Below the pieces are notes generated by a model. The model had not been told where the DNA came from and searched no databases. It worked only from the letters and a program-made list of their open reading frames with translations. Both the position numbers and the translations under genes were made by a program. A stretch of DNA of 41,787 nt from Acidobacteriota bacterium (GTDB lineage: Bacteria > Acidobacteriota > Terriglobia > Terriglobales > Acidobacteriaceae): positions 1-41,787 of the forward strand of contig QIBA01000072.1 in assembly GCA_003225175.1 (NCBI GenBank). Direction: 5' to 3'. This document shows, in pieces, positions 6,399 through 16,416 of this stretch. Position 1 is the first letter of the stretch, and every line of letters begins with the position of its first letter.

Positions 6399-9113
6399 CT
6401 AAGAAGCTAAGGACCGCACTACATCCACTGAACTTTGCAGCGCCGAATCGAGTGCGCCGGGTTCTGAGCCGCCGGCCTCGGCAAGATCGGGCCGCCCTCC
6501 GCCTTTGCCGCCCACTTTCTTTGCTACTTCGGCGATGATTTTGCCTGCTTGGACGCGCGTGGTCAGGTCTTTGGTTACACCTACGATTAGCGCGACTTTG
6601 CCGTCTTGGACTGACCCGAGCACTACGACTCCTGAACCAAGCTTGTTGCGCATGTTATCGACCAGCGTGCGCATCTGATTGCGTTCCAGGTTATCGACTC
6701 GTTGCGTGAGCACCTTGATGCCGTTTGCTTCCTGGACCTGATCGGCGGCAGCGGAAACGGCAGAGGAGGCTGATTTCATGCGCATCTGCTCGAGTTCTTT
6801 GCGCAGGCGGCGAATCTCTTCGTCGCGGCGTTCCAATTCGCTCTTGAGCGCCTGAGCTGGGGCGTCGTCGGAGCGGCCGATGAATGTGGAGACTACGTGC
6901 TGAAGCTGATGGTCTTTGCGGAAGTGCTGTAGTGAACCTTCGCCACTTACAGCTTCCACGCGGCGGACGCCTGAGGAGACGCTGCCTTCGCGGAGAATCT
7001 TCAGCAGGCCAATCTCGCCGGTCGCAAGTGTGTGAGTACCGCCGCAGAGTTCGGTGGAGAAGTCGCCAATTTTCACTACACGGACGCGTTCGCCATATTT
7101 CTCGCCGAAGAGGGCCATGGCTTTGAATTCGTTGATGGCTACATCGAGCGGCACGTCTTCGAAGGTCTCAACCCGGGCATTCCTCAGCACCTCGCGGTTC
7201 ATCAGGTCTTCGATGTCCTGCAACTCTTCGTCGGCAACTGAGGTGAAATGCGAAAAGTCGAAGCGAAGGTGTCCTGGGGCAACCAGCGATCCCGCCTGCT
7301 TCACGTGTTTGCCGAGAGTCTCGCGCAGAGCGGCGTGCAAAAGGTGCGTTCCGGTGTGATTCCGTTTCGTCGCTTCACGAACATCAGCATGCACAACCGC
7401 TTCGAGCTTTTGTCCAAGATGGATCGGTTGGCGTGCCTTCACTTTGTGCGCACGGACCCCCTGGACCGGCATCACGCAACCGTTTACATCTGCGATCACG
7501 TTGCCGGAACTGTCGCGGAAGAGGCCGATGTCGCCCACCTGCCCGCCGGAATCGGCGTAGAAGGGTGTGTGATCCAGCACGATTTCACCTTCTTCGCCGG
7601 CTTTCAATTCGGGAACGCCTTGACCGTCTTTAACGATTGCGAGAACTTCGCAGTCGCCTGAAACAGTCTGCTTGTAACCTTCGAAGACTGTTTTGTCGAG
7701 ATCACGATAGATCGGACTCGCAGTCTGCTTCGCTCCGCCTTTCCAAGAGGCACGAGCACGCTCGCGCTGCTCTTGCATCGCGCGATCGAAACCCGGTTGA
7801 TCGAACTCAATGCCCTGATCGCGCGCGGCATCAACCATGAAGTCCAGCGGCAGACCGAAGGTGTCATACAGCTTGAAGGCCCGATCGCCACTGTATTGAA
7901 CGCTGTGTCTGTTCTTGCTCGTAATCAATGGCTGGAAATCTTCTTCAAGCTTCCTAAGTCCCAGGTCGAGAGTATTGGCGAATCTTTTTTCCTCCGACAG
8001 AATCACATCGGCAACGCGCTTTACGCTCTCAACCAATTCGGGATACGCGTCCTTCATCAGGTCGCGGACCGCGTAGACCATCTCGTGCATAAACGGTTTC
8101 GTCTGCCCCAACAGGCGTCCATGACGAATGCCGCGACGCAGGATCTTGCGCAGCACATATCCCCGCCCTTCATTGGCGGGTAAAACCCCATCGCTAATTA
8201 GAAATGTGCAGGCACGCGCGTGGTCGGCGATTACGCGCAGCGATGCAGCTGACCGTGTGTGCTGTTCCGCCGCCAGCTCTTTCTTCAAATCAGTGCCGGT
8301 CAATTCTGCAGCTCGCTTGGTGAGCGGCGTAAATAGGTCGGTGTCGTAATTCGACAGCACTCCCTGCAATACAGCAGCAACGCGCTCCAGTCCCATTCCG
8401 GTATCGATTGACGGCTTGGGCAGCGGCGTTAATTCGCCTTGGGGACTACGATCAAACTGCATGAAGACGAGGTTCCAGATCTCAACATAACGTCCGCAGT
8501 CGCAGGGGAACTTGCAGTCGGTGTGGCCTTCGTCGGATGCTGCTGGGCCCATGTCGTAGTGGATCTCGCTGCACGGACCACAGGGCCCGGTGTCACCCAT
8601 CATCCAGAAGTTGTCCTTCATTCCCATAGCGAAGATGCGCTCCCGCGGAACTCCCACAGCGCGCCAAAAGCCTTCTGCTTCTTCGTCCTTGGGAACGCCT
8701 TGTTCGCCTTTGAAGATCGTGGCGTATAGCTTTTCCTTCGGCAGCCCGTACCAGTCGTCGGAGGTCACCAGCTCCCACGCATAAGCGATTGCGTCCTTCT
8801 TGAAGTAGTCGCCGAAGGAGAAATTTCCCAGCATCTCGAAAAACGTGTGATGTCGGCGGGTGAAGCCGACATTTTCGAGATCGTTGTGCTTGCCGCCTGC
8901 CCGGACGCATTTCTGCGACGTGGTTGCGCGGGAATAGTCGCGTTTCTCGATGCCGAGAAAGACATCTTTGAACTGGTTCATTCCGGCGTTGGTGAAGAGG
9001 AGCGTGGGATCGTTTGCAGGTACCAATGATGAAGAATGGACGCGGCGGTGTCCTTTGCTCTCAAAGAAGCGAAGGAAGGTCTCGCGCGTTTCTGATCCGG
9101 AGAGATGGCGCAT
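6399..9113 (-). CDS. alaS: Alanine--tRNA ligase
   Basis: The 904-residue enzyme has the complete AlaRS layout. The class II catalytic core begins [13 protein letters not shown] and contains [14 protein letters not shown] and [15 protein letters not shown]. The editing domain has the zinc/catalytic motifs HTGTH (about residue 586) and CGGTH (about 690). The C-terminal DHHA1 domain ends [12 protein letters not shown]. It is slightly longer than E. coli AlaRS. The ATG at 9113 fits the family start; no strong Shine-Dalgarno precedes it. Transcribed alone, convergent with hisS. Confidence 0.97.
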   Translation of the reverse strand: MRHLSGSETRETFLRFFESKGHRRVHSSSLVPANDPTLLFTNAGMNQFKDVFLGIEKRDYSRATTSQKCVRAGGKHNDLENVGFTRRHHTFFEMLGNFSFGDYFKKDAIAYAWELVTSDDWYGLPKEKLYATIFKGEQGVPKDEEAEGFWRAVGVPRERIFAMGMKDNFWMMGDTGPCGPCSEIHYDMGPAASDEGHTDCKFPCDCGRYVEIWNLVFMQFDRSPQGELTPLPKPSIDTGMGLERVAAVLQGVLSNYDTDLFTPLTKRAAELTGTDLKKELAAEQHTRSAASLRVIADHARACTFLISDGVLPANEGRGYVLRKILRRGIRHGRLLGQTKPFMHEMVYAVRDLMKDAYPELVESVKRVADVILSEEKRFANTLDLGLRKLEEDFQPLITSKNRHSVQYSGDRAFKLYDTFGLPLDFMVDAARDQGIEFDQPGFDRAMQEQRERARASWKGGAKQTASPIYRDLDKTVFEGYKQTVSGDCEVLAIVKDGQGVPELKAGEEGEIVLDHTPFYADSGGQVGDIGLFRDSSGNVIADVNGCVMPVQGVRAHKVKARQPIHLGQKLEAVVHADVREATKRNHTGTHLLHAALRETLGKHVKQAGSLVAPGHLRFDFSHFTSVADEELQDIEDLMNREVLRNARVETFEDVPLDVAINEFKAMALFGEKYGERVRVVKIGDFSTELCGGTHTLATGEIGLLKILREGSVSSGVRRVEAVSGEGSLQHFRKDHQLQHVVSTFIGRSDDAPAQALKSELERRDEEIRRLRKELEQMRMKSASSAVSAAADQVQEANGIKVLTQRVDNLERNQMRTLVDNMRNKLGSGVVVLGSVQDGKVALIVGVTKDLTTRVQAGKIIAEVAKKVGGKGGGRPDLAEAGGSEPGALDSALQSSVDVVRSLAS

Positions 9114-9158
9114 GGACGTTCTAGTTTAACAAGCTCATTCCATGTGCAGGCGCGCTTG

Positions 9159-9303
9159 TCATTCCGAGCGCAGCCGAGAAATCTCTACATTTGCCACAAG
9201 TTTTATTCTGGCCATGCTTTTCGAACATAACGCCTATGTTTACCTCAAGTTCGTGCTACCCATAGGGATTCCTTACCGCCAAAAACCCGGTGCTTCGGAA
9301 TGA
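9159..9303. repeat. Degenerate intergenic element bounded by TCATTCCGA / TTCGGAATGA
   Basis: The alaS-mreB gap (263 bp) is mostly this element. Its ends are inverted: TCATTCCGAGC at 9159 and TTCGGAATGA at 9294-9303. It contains TAGGGATTCC, seen again with a TTCGGAATG end at 10709-10748. These are typical short non-coding repeats. No gene is visible in the gap; divergent promoters for alaS and mreB must lie here. Confidence 0.55.
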
Positions 9304-9376
9304 CTAAGGAAGAAGCCAGCGAACGTATTCTGCTGAATTCTCATCTCAATTCAGTGCAAGTAGCTGGTTTCGCTCT

Positions 9377-10459
9377 ATGGGCACCCTCGGCCTCGGTCAA
9401 CTCGGTAGGCGCGTTCTCTTTCCCTTTGGCGATTCGTCCACGAACAGCCTCATCCTTGATCTGGGCAGCTCGAACACGCGTATCTATCATCCTGTGCGCG
9501 GACTCCTGCTGAATGAGCCTTCTCTGGTAGCCCGCAACATCCTTACCGGCGAAACTGTGGCATTTGGCACAGACGCTAAGGAGATCCTGGGACGCACTTC
9601 GCGATTCATCGAAGTAGTGAGTCCGCTGCGCAATGGTAAGGTCGCGGACCTCGATGCGACGGCAGCGATGCTCAAGTTTTTCCTGCATCGGGCGCAGCCA
9701 AGGCGGTTGAGAAATCCGGGCATGATTATCGCTGTGCCTTCCTCGGCTACTCCTCTGGAGCGGCGTGCAGTCGTGGCGGCAGCCACGCGGGCGAACGCGA
9801 GCGATGTTTTGCTGGTTGAGCAAACCCTCTTGATAGCTGTTGGCGTCGGCCTGCCAATCACCACTCCGACGGGCAGTGTAATCGCTGCTATCGGCGGCGG
9901 CACGACAGAAGTAGCTGTGGTCTCTTTCGGCGGATTGGTCTATTCGCGCTCGATGCCTGTCGGCGGTCTGGATATGGATCGGGCAATCGCCGACTATCTT
10001 CGGTCGAAACACCACGTTCTGATTGGTGACTCTACTGCGGAGCAGATCAAGCTGGAGATGGGCTCGGCCGCTCCGCTGGAACGTGGTCTGCACTACGGTG
10101 TTACCGGACGCGATCTCGCGACGGGAATGCCACGCGACGTGTCACTCACCGACGTGGAGATTCGCGACATTCTCGCAGAAGCCCTCGACCGCATTGGCAC
10201 GGCAATTTTGAATGCCATCGAGCATGCTCCGCCGGAGCTGCTTGGCGACATCAGAAATCGCGGAATTGTGCTTGCCGGCGGAGTTTCCCAATTGCGGAAT
10301 ATCGAGGCGCGCTTCCGGAAGCTTACCGGATTGCCTGTTTTGGTGGCGGACGATCCGTTTAACAACGTGCTCCTCGGTGCGGCAAAGCTGCTTCGGGATC
10401 CGAAAATGTTGGCGAGGTTGTCGATTCGGGAAGAGTTGACTTTGAAACGGGCGGCTTAG
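9377..10459 (+). CDS. MreB-like rod-shape actin homologue
   Basis: The 360-residue protein is an actin-fold ATPase of the MreB/Mbl family. Visible parts are the phosphate-1 loop LILDLGSSNTRIY, a DVLLVEQTLLIAVGVGLPI segment where MreB has EEP..AAIG, the phosphate-2 loop AIGGGTTEVAVVS, and VLAGGVSQLRNI near the end. MreB polymers guide lateral wall synthesis at the inner membrane. The conserved E-P of EEPMAAAIG is replaced here (VEQTLLIAVG), and the first glycine loop reads GSSNT rather than GTANT. It may therefore be a divergent paralogue. No mreC or mreD is adjacent, which also argues against the main mre operon copy. Confidence 0.82.
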   Translation: MGTLGLGQLGRRVLFPFGDSSTNSLILDLGSSNTRIYHPVRGLLLNEPSLVARNILTGETVAFGTDAKEILGRTSRFIEVVSPLRNGKVADLDATAAMLKFFLHRAQPRRLRNPGMIIAVPSSATPLERRAVVAAATRANASDVLLVEQTLLIAVGVGLPITTPTGSVIAAIGGGTTEVAVVSFGGLVYSRSMPVGGLDMDRAIADYLRSKHHVLIGDSTAEQIKLEMGSAAPLERGLHYGVTGRDLATGMPRDVSLTDVEIRDILAEALDRIGTAILNAIEHAPPELLGDIRNRGIVLAGGVSQLRNIEARFRKLTGLPVLVADDPFNNVLLGAAKLLRDPKMLARLSIREELTLKRAA

Positions 10460-10489
10460 AGGCTGCGTCAAACTCGATGCAGAGCAGCT

Positions 10490-10630
10490 GTAGGGCACGG
10501 ATCTATGCGTGCCATAGTAGAGTCCCTGTTTCCTCTTTGGTGCAGCTTCAGCGGCGGCTCAAGCCACTAAAAAATAAAATGACGTAGGCATCTCTCATTC
10601 GGCACGACTTGGAATTCGTGCCCTCCCTAC
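10490..10630. repeat. Palindromic intergenic element, copy A
   Basis: About 140 bp lying in the mreB-phosphatase gap (317 bp, no gene seen). The ends GTAGGGCACG and CGTGCCCTCCCTAC are inverted, and an inner hairpin GGCACGA / TCGTGCC type is present. It is clearly related to copy B (12034-12176): both share AGAG-CCCT, CCTCTTTG, a TTCAGC-rich middle, GTAGGC-TCTCTCATT and GGCACGACT. Copies A and B flank the REC-PP2C gene in the same orientation. Confidence 0.65.
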
Positions 10631-10708
10631 AGCGCTGGAATCGCGGCCGGGACGGTCTAATCCGTGGCTTGCGAAAGCTGGTCGCACGGTTCATACCTTA
10701 TCGGCACA

Positions 10709-10748
10709 GTAGGGATTCCTCCCGCCGAAAAACCGGCGGTTCGGAATG
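10709..10748. repeat. Short TAGGGATTCC...TTCGGAATG hairpin element
   Basis: A 40-bp unit with inner stem CCGCCG / CGGCGG. Its ends match part of the 9159-9303 element. It lies just downstream of the phosphatase stop codon on that gene's strand. Confidence 0.45.
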
Positions 10749-10776
10749 CAAGGGAAGGATAAGGCCACGGCCAAGG

Positions 10777-11982
10777 CTATTGCACAGCAATCACGACCAC
10801 TGTGGCGTCGTCGTGAAATCGTTCCTCGCAGTGCAAAGCCACAGCCTGCATCAAACTGCGCTGGATCTCTTCGGCTGAGCCGGTGCGATGGCGAATCATG
10901 ATCTCTTTCACTCGCTCGATCCCGAACTCTTCATTGTCGCGGGTTTCGGCTTCAGTGATTCCGTCGGTGTAGAGCACCAGGCGGTCGCCGGTCTCGAGTT
11001 TCAGCTGAGTTTGCTCGTAGGTCCAATCGGAGAAAAGGCCCAGAACACCTCCGCCAACGCGTAGTTCGAGCGCGGTGCCATCAGCGCGGACGAGTATCGG
11101 CGGATTGTGCCCGGCGTTGCTGTACGAAAGATTGCGGGACTCGGTATCGATGACGGCGAAAAAGAACGACACAAACTTGCCGATGGGCATGATCTCCACC
11201 AGTGCCTCGTTCAGAGAACTGCAAAGCTGCTGGGGATGGACATCATGCATGACGATGCTTTTCTCCAGACCTCTGAGGCTCGCGGTCAGGAGCGCGCCGG
11301 GTACGCCTTTGCCGGCTACGTCGGCGATGGAAACAGCGAACTTTGAGGGAGTGAGTGCTGTCAGATGGCAGTAGTCGCCGCCCACGTAACGCATCGAGCG
11401 CGAGTCGCCGCTCACCGTTATCCCGTGCTGCGCAGGTAAGGTCAGGGAGAGCAGTTTGCGCTGAATCTCTACGGACTCCTGCTGCTCTTCTTCCAGTTGG
11501 ACCCTGGCCTTACGGGCCTGTTCGGCGCGGGCGATCAGGTCGCGGGATTTCTGGATCAGCTGAGAGTTCGTCCAGGGCTTTTGGATAAAGTCCGAGGCCC
11601 CGCGTTGCAGGGCTTCCACTGCGAGCTCGATAGTTCCCCAGGCAGTGATGACCAAAACGGGAAGTGCAGTATTGATTTTGCGAATACTCGAGATCAGGTC
11701 AAGACCTTCCGTTCCCGAAGTGGTGTCGAGGGTGTAATTGAGGTCCATGATCAGGAGATCGAAATTGCTGCTTCCGAGCGCTTCGATCACGGCGGCAGGG
11801 TGCATCACCGTCTGCGATTCGAATCCTTCAAGTTTCAGAAGGAGCGAGATCGCATGCAGCACATCCTGCTGATCGTCGGCAACAAGGACGCGTTTGGGTT
11901 TGGTAGCCACGCCTGTTCCGGCAGCCAGGGAGGTGGAGTATGAGTCCGTCACTGCAATCTCCGATTCGGTTGAGAAAGACAC
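10777..11982 (-). CDS. Receiver-controlled PP2C phosphatase (RsbU/SpoIIE-like)
   Basis: The 401-residue protein has an N-terminal receiver with acidic D36/D37, phosphoacceptor D80 (LLIMDLN) and K135 (IQKPW). A coiled linker (about 145-175) leads to a SpoIIE-type serine phosphatase domain with metal ligands D203 (VGGDYC) and D221 (IADVAGKGVPGA), then LVLYTDGITEA and HDDATVVV at the end. Proteins of this build dephosphorylate anti-sigma-factor antagonists and so control stress sigma factors in response to a kinase signal. No anti-sigma or STAS gene is adjacent. The hybrid kinase next door, same strand, is a candidate input. GTG start at 11982, with GAAGG about 10 nt upstream. Confidence 0.88.
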   Translation of the reverse strand: MSFSTESEIAVTDSYSTSLAAGTGVATKPKRVLVADDQQDVLHAISLLLKLEGFESQTVMHPAAVIEALGSSNFDLLIMDLNYTLDTTSGTEGLDLISSIRKINTALPVLVITAWGTIELAVEALQRGASDFIQKPWTNSQLIQKSRDLIARAEQARKARVQLEEEQQESVEIQRKLLSLTLPAQHGITVSGDSRSMRYVGGDYCHLTALTPSKFAVSIADVAGKGVPGALLTASLRGLEKSIVMHDVHPQQLCSSLNEALVEIMPIGKFVSFFFAVIDTESRNLSYSNAGHNPPILVRADGTALELRVGGGVLGLFSDWTYEQTQLKLETGDRLVLYTDGITEAETRDNEEFGIERVKEIMIRHRTGSAEEIQRSLMQAVALHCEERFHDDATVVVIAVQ

Positions 11983-12033
11983 GTATTAAAGACCTTCAAA
12001 GGGAGCACGAGCAGTTCCGGCGGCGGATTTAGG

Positions 12034-12176
12034 CATGGGTACGGCTTCTATCCGTCCCGTACTAGAGCCCCTATTCCCCTCTTTGTTGGCGCGTTCAGCC
12101 GCGCCTGAAACCATGAAAAAATGCAAGGGTGTAGGCTTCTCTCATTTCGGCACGACTGGAAGTCGTGACCCTCCCC
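12034..12176. repeat. Palindromic intergenic element, copy B
   Basis: About 143 bp, diverged relative of copy A (10490-10630), with inner hairpins ACGG..CCGT and CACGACT / AGTCGTG. It lies in the 387-bp gap 11983-12369, where I see no gene. Confidence 0.6.
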
Positions 12177-12369
12177 AAAATCGGCGGCCGGTACTGCTCA
12201 TTTCGGCTCATCCAGCAAAAGAGCAAGCCCTCTGCCAACTACATCAAGCAAAGGCCGAGGTGGCGCGAGTCGGTAAATAGAATCGATTGTGGTACTTAGC
12301 GTTAGCGGATGGTGGGATTTGCGTGGGATACTGTTCGAATCCGAAACTTTTGGAGGCGAAAGCGAACAG

Positions 12370-15300
12370 TCAGTCGCGAGCTCCGATTAACTGAAGTGGA
12401 CCATCGAGGACGTAGCGGATCTTGCGAGCGAGCGCCTCCGTGGTGAAAGGTTTTTGCAGGAAGGCCATGCCTGCGGTGAGGACGCCATGATGAACGATGG
12501 CATCATCGGCATAACCGGAGACATAGAGCACCTTCATTTCGGGACGAAGCTTCAGTAATCGTTCGGCGAGTTCGCGTCCGCTCATCTGTTGGAGCACGAC
12601 ATCGGTGAGCAGCATGTCGATTTTGCCCGGATGGCGTTCACACATCAGAAGCGCTTCGCCACTGTTCCGTGCCTCGAGGACGTTGTATCCGTGCTTGTGT
12701 AAAACCTGACGGATGAGGGAACGCACGCCGTCTTCGTCTTCCACCAGCAGAACGGTTTCGCTCCCGTGTCGAGCCGGCTGGAGCGAGCGCGAAATGGGAG
12801 CTTCGACAGGAGCGTCCACGCGCGGCAAATAAACCTTGAATGTCGATCCGCGATCGACTTCGCTGTACACCCAAATATAACCGCCGCTCTGCTTGACAAT
12901 TCCGTACACCGTGGATAGTCCCAAACCGGTACCTTTTCCTACCTCCTTCGTCGTGAAGAAGGGCTCGAAGATGCGTGACTTCACTTTGTCCGGCATTCCC
13001 GTGCCGTTGTCGCTGACGGCAATCATGACGTAGCGGCCAGCCTTCACAGCCGGGTGATCGCGAACATAAGCCTCGTCGAGGTCGATATTGACGGTTTCAA
13101 TCGTCAGTTTGCCACCTTGTGGCATCGCATCTCGCGCGTTGACCGCGAGGTTCATGACGACCTGCTCCACCTGTCCGGGATCGGCCTTTACGCGGCCTAA
13201 CCCTTGCTCGAGCACGGTGAACAGATCAATGTCCTCTCCGAGAAGCCGGTGCAGGAGCTTGTCCATGTTGTGCACTACCAGGTTCAGATCGAGGACCTTG
13301 GGTGCGAGCACCTGCTGGCGACTAAAGGCAAGCAATTGACGCGTGAGCGACGCCGCGCGGTCTGCAGCTTTCCTGACCTCGTCCACTTCATGTCGAAGTG
13401 GGTGGGCGGCGTCGAGATCGTCGAGCATCAGCTCGCTGTAGCCTTTAATTACGGTGAGCAGGTTATTGAAGTCATGGGCGATGCCTCCGGCGAGGCGTCC
13501 GACGGCTTCCATTTTTTGTGACTGCCGCAGCTGCTCTTCCAGTGTGCGGCGCTCGGAGATGTCTTCGGCGATCATGTCGAAGCCGAGAGTCTCGCCTTGC
13601 TCGTTCTTGAACGGAGTTCCGCTCAGACGCACTGTGATCTGGTGCCCGTCTTTTCGCTTCCAGCGCAGTTCGCAAGTGCTCAATCGTCCTGATTGGCTGT
13701 ATGCCTGAAGAATCGCGGCGCGCTGGTCGGCATCAGCATAGATGTCGCGAGCCATATCGACTGTTAGTAGCTCTTCGGCTGAGGAGTATCCCAGCATCTG
13801 CACCAGCGCGGGATTCACGTCGAGGAATCTGCCATCGAGCGTGGAGCGATACATTCCGTAAACGGCGCTTTCGACCAAAGACCGGTGCCGCGCTTCCGAT
13901 GCCCGCAGCGCCTCCTCCTGCCGTTTGCGTGCCACAGCAACGGAGATGTGCTGAGAAACGTAAGTAAGGATTTCTTTATCGCGCTCACGGTAACGGATAT
14001 TGGCGTCGTAGCTCTGGAGAGCGATCACGCCGAAGACTTTGTTGCCTTGCCGAAGTGGCACTCCGAGCCAGTCCAGGCATTTGGGACCGCTCTGCTGAAT
14101 TTCGCCAGACTCTTGCAAAGCATGAATCTCTTGCGGACCTGCGAGCAAAGGCTTGCCCGTGCGCAGGACATATTCGCTGATTCCTCGTCCGAGAGGCCGG
14201 CCTGTCGCTGTAATGCCGTTTTCATCGATGTAATAGGGGAACTGGAGATAATCACCGGCGTCGTTCAGCAGGGCGATGTACAGATTGCGCGCATACATCA
14301 GCTCGCCGATGATCTGATGGAGGGCTTTGTAGAGGTGCTCCAGATCTTCCACCGAATTGATGCAATCGCTAATCCGATAAAGCGCAGACTGCAGCCGCTC
14401 TGCGTGCGTCCGGGCCGTGATCTCGAAGGCGGTGGCCATGATCGCCCGTTCCCCGGCGAATTGAATTGCGCTGGTTGAGCAATCGAGCCAGCGATCCTCG
14501 CCATCTTTGTGCACGATGTGCAGCTCATAGCGCTGCATCGAGGTGTCGCCCGCTTGCCGCTCCGCTGCGCGGCGGCTCATCATCTCGCGCTGGTCGGGAT
14601 GCACTAAATCCATAGGCGTCATCTCGCGCATCTCTTCGGCGGAATATCCACAAACTTTTTGCGCCGCCTCGTTGCAATACATGAATCCCTGCCCGTTGTG
14701 GATCAGGATCGATGTAGTCGCGCTCTCAGCCAGTGCGCGGAACTTGCTTTCACTCTCGGCCAATGCCTGTTCGGCGTGCTTGCGCTCGGTGATATCCACC
14801 AGCGTGCCCTGGATCATCGCGGCGTCTTCATCCTCGAGCAGGGTTACGTTTTCCAGTACCCAAACTTCGCTGCGGTCGCGGCGGCGCAGTCGCATTTCAA
14901 AATTCGATAGCGCCTTTTCCCGTTTTAGGCGGGCAACATAACGGTCGCGCTCCTCAGGAGCGAAGTAGGGGTTGAAGTCAGCCAGCTTGATCATCTGCTC
15001 GCGCGATTCGTAGCCGAAGATATGCGCAAACGAATCGTTGCAATCGAGCAGTCCGCCTGACAATTTGCTGAGAAATACGCCCGCAAGATTGCGTTGGAAT
15101 AACTGCCGATAGCGTTCCTCCGAGGCGCGCAGTTCGATCTCAGCTTCCAGCCGGTCGCCTACGTAGCGGAAGCTAGCGAGCAGACCTGTCTTATGGCCAC
15201 CGACGATATAAGTGCTACTAACAGCTTCGAAGGATTTCCACTGTCCCAGCCTGTGCTGCAGGCGCAGCAGGATCGCGTCGCCCTTGCCGGGATCTTCGAG

Positions 15301-15969
15301 TCCCTGGCGGAATCCTACGAGCGCCGTCTCGAGGTCTTCCGGATGCACAAAGTCGAAGCACGACCTTCCCACCACTTCTTCAGGCAGATAGCCAAGATGT
15401 GATGTGATCGAGTGGCTCTGGTAAATGACCTTGCCTTGCTCGTCGAGAAGCGCGAGCATGTCGGACGATTGCTCGACGAAGGCGCGGAAGCGTTCTTCGC
15501 TCTCGCGCAGATCCAGCTCGGCGCGGACATGTCTTGTCACATCTCGCCCGATGCTCAGGATGGAGGCCGACGATCCACCCTCGGTCAAGCAGTGACCCAC
15601 CTCCAACGTGCGCCGGGAGCCGTCCTTGACGATGATTTCTGCGGTAAAGGGAACGGGCAGCTCTCCTGGACGACGGTCGGCCCAGCGGGCACGCACGGTT
15701 GGCGCCTGCTCCGGAGCTAGCAGGTCGAGAATGTTCATGCTGAGAAGCTCATCCCGGCTGTAACCCGAGACTCGCTCCGCAGCTGCGTTCACCCACGTGA
15801 AATGCCCAGCTCCATCGTGGGTGTACATCACGTCGCTGGCGTTCTCGAGAACCTGGAACAGATCGATGGCCGAAGGCGGGAGCGGATGGGACGCACGTGG
15901 TCTCGCGTTGCTAGACACACGGGTTCCAGGCGTGCCGGTCACACGCGCAGGCTTGGGCCTAAAGCCCAT
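12370..15969 (-). CDS. Hybrid sensor histidine kinase with five PAS domains, GAF and receiver
   Basis: The 1199-residue protein has no membrane segment and is probably cytoplasmic. Order: PAS (about 35-150), PAS (158-275), PAS (283-400), PAS (405-525), GAF (540-685), PAS (690-810), HisKA with H832 (GGIAHDFNNLL), HATPase with N-box MNLAVNARDAM (939-949), G1 DNGTGM (987-992) and G2 GKGTGLGLST (1011-1020), then a C-terminal receiver with acidic residues near 1078 and phosphoacceptor D1123. The H-box type is that of NtrB-like kinases. It would integrate several soluble signals and pass phosphate to its own receiver or onward. The signals are not evident. The downstream REC-PP2C protein on the same strand is a plausible partner, but the two are 387 bp apart. 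ATG at 15969, with GGAG 10 nt upstream. Confidence 0.92.
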   Translation of the reverse strand: MGFRPKPARVTGTPGTRVSSNARPRASHPLPPSAIDLFQVLENASDVMYTHDGAGHFTWVNAAAERVSGYSRDELLSMNILDLLAPEQAPTVRARWADRRPGELPVPFTAEIIVKDGSRRTLEVGHCLTEGGSSASILSIGRDVTRHVRAELDLRESEERFRAFVEQSSDMLALLDEQGKVIYQSHSITSHLGYLPEEVVGRSCFDFVHPEDLETALVGFRQGLEDPGKGDAILLRLQHRLGQWKSFEAVSSTYIVGGHKTGLLASFRYVGDRLEAEIELRASEERYRQLFQRNLAGVFLSKLSGGLLDCNDSFAHIFGYESREQMIKLADFNPYFAPEERDRYVARLKREKALSNFEMRLRRRDRSEVWVLENVTLLEDEDAAMIQGTLVDITERKHAEQALAESESKFRALAESATTSILIHNGQGFMYCNEAAQKVCGYSAEEMREMTPMDLVHPDQREMMSRRAAERQAGDTSMQRYELHIVHKDGEDRWLDCSTSAIQFAGERAIMATAFEITARTHAERLQSALYRISDCINSVEDLEHLYKALHQIIGELMYARNLYIALLNDAGDYLQFPYYIDENGITATGRPLGRGISEYVLRTGKPLLAGPQEIHALQESGEIQQSGPKCLDWLGVPLRQGNKVFGVIALQSYDANIRYRERDKEILTYVSQHISVAVARKRQEEALRASEARHRSLVESAVYGMYRSTLDGRFLDVNPALVQMLGYSSAEELLTVDMARDIYADADQRAAILQAYSQSGRLSTCELRWKRKDGHQITVRLSGTPFKNEQGETLGFDMIAEDISERRTLEEQLRQSQKMEAVGRLAGGIAHDFNNLLTVIKGYSELMLDDLDAAHPLRHEVDEVRKAADRAASLTRQLLAFSRQQVLAPKVLDLNLVVHNMDKLLHRLLGEDIDLFTVLEQGLGRVKADPGQVEQVVMNLAVNARDAMPQGGKLTIETVNIDLDEAYVRDHPAVKAGRYVMIAVSDNGTGMPDKVKSRIFEPFFTTKEVGKGTGLGLSTVYGIVKQSGGYIWVYSEVDRGSTFKVYLPRVDAPVEAPISRSLQPARHGSETVLLVEDEDGVRSLIRQVLHKHGYNVLEARNSGEALLMCERHPGKIDMLLTDVVLQQMSGRELAERLLKLRPEMKVLYVSGYADDAIVHHGVLTAGMAFLQKPFTTEALARKIRYVLDGPLQLIGARD

Positions 15970-16416
15970 AGCAAGGGGACTCCTGCGTGATCATGATGAA
16001 TGGGACTGCGTTCCGGGGGCGGAGATAATGTACCGCGATTGGGGCATTACCAGGAAGGAAATCTGCAGTTACTTTCGTTTACGGTTCCGTTAGCTCTGTG
16101 AATTTGTGGAAAAGGCGGGCAATCAGCTGGTGATAGTGAGCTTTGCGTGTGGAAAACATGGACGGGAGCAGTCCCATTGACGACTTGAGCGGTTACGTAG
16201 TTCCGGCCGTCCTGGGCCGGTACGAGGCATCAAATTTCGTTCTTGTCAGGTATTTCGCACGGGAAGTGTGAAATCGAGAATTACACGATCACGAAATCTC
16301 AATCAAGCGTGCCCGCCGAGGGCGGCTGGGACCACGCAAACATCCATTTCAGGAGCGCCAGACGCGTGCATCATCTGACAACTTTTCCTTCCGCTCTCAC
16401 GTATGCTTAACAAAGC
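15970..16416. other. Intergenic region between divergent histidine kinase and moaDE genes
   Basis: 447 bp without a gene. It holds small hairpins CCGGCC / GGCCGG (16203-16220) and GCCCGCC / GGCGGC (near 16313-16330). I looked for a molybdenum-cofactor riboswitch before moaDE and did not recognise one. Confidence 0.5.

Noticed and set aside
16200-16416. Molybdenum-cofactor or cyclic-di-GMP riboswitch before moaDE
   Set aside because: Small hairpins exist but the conserved cores of these riboswitches are not present.
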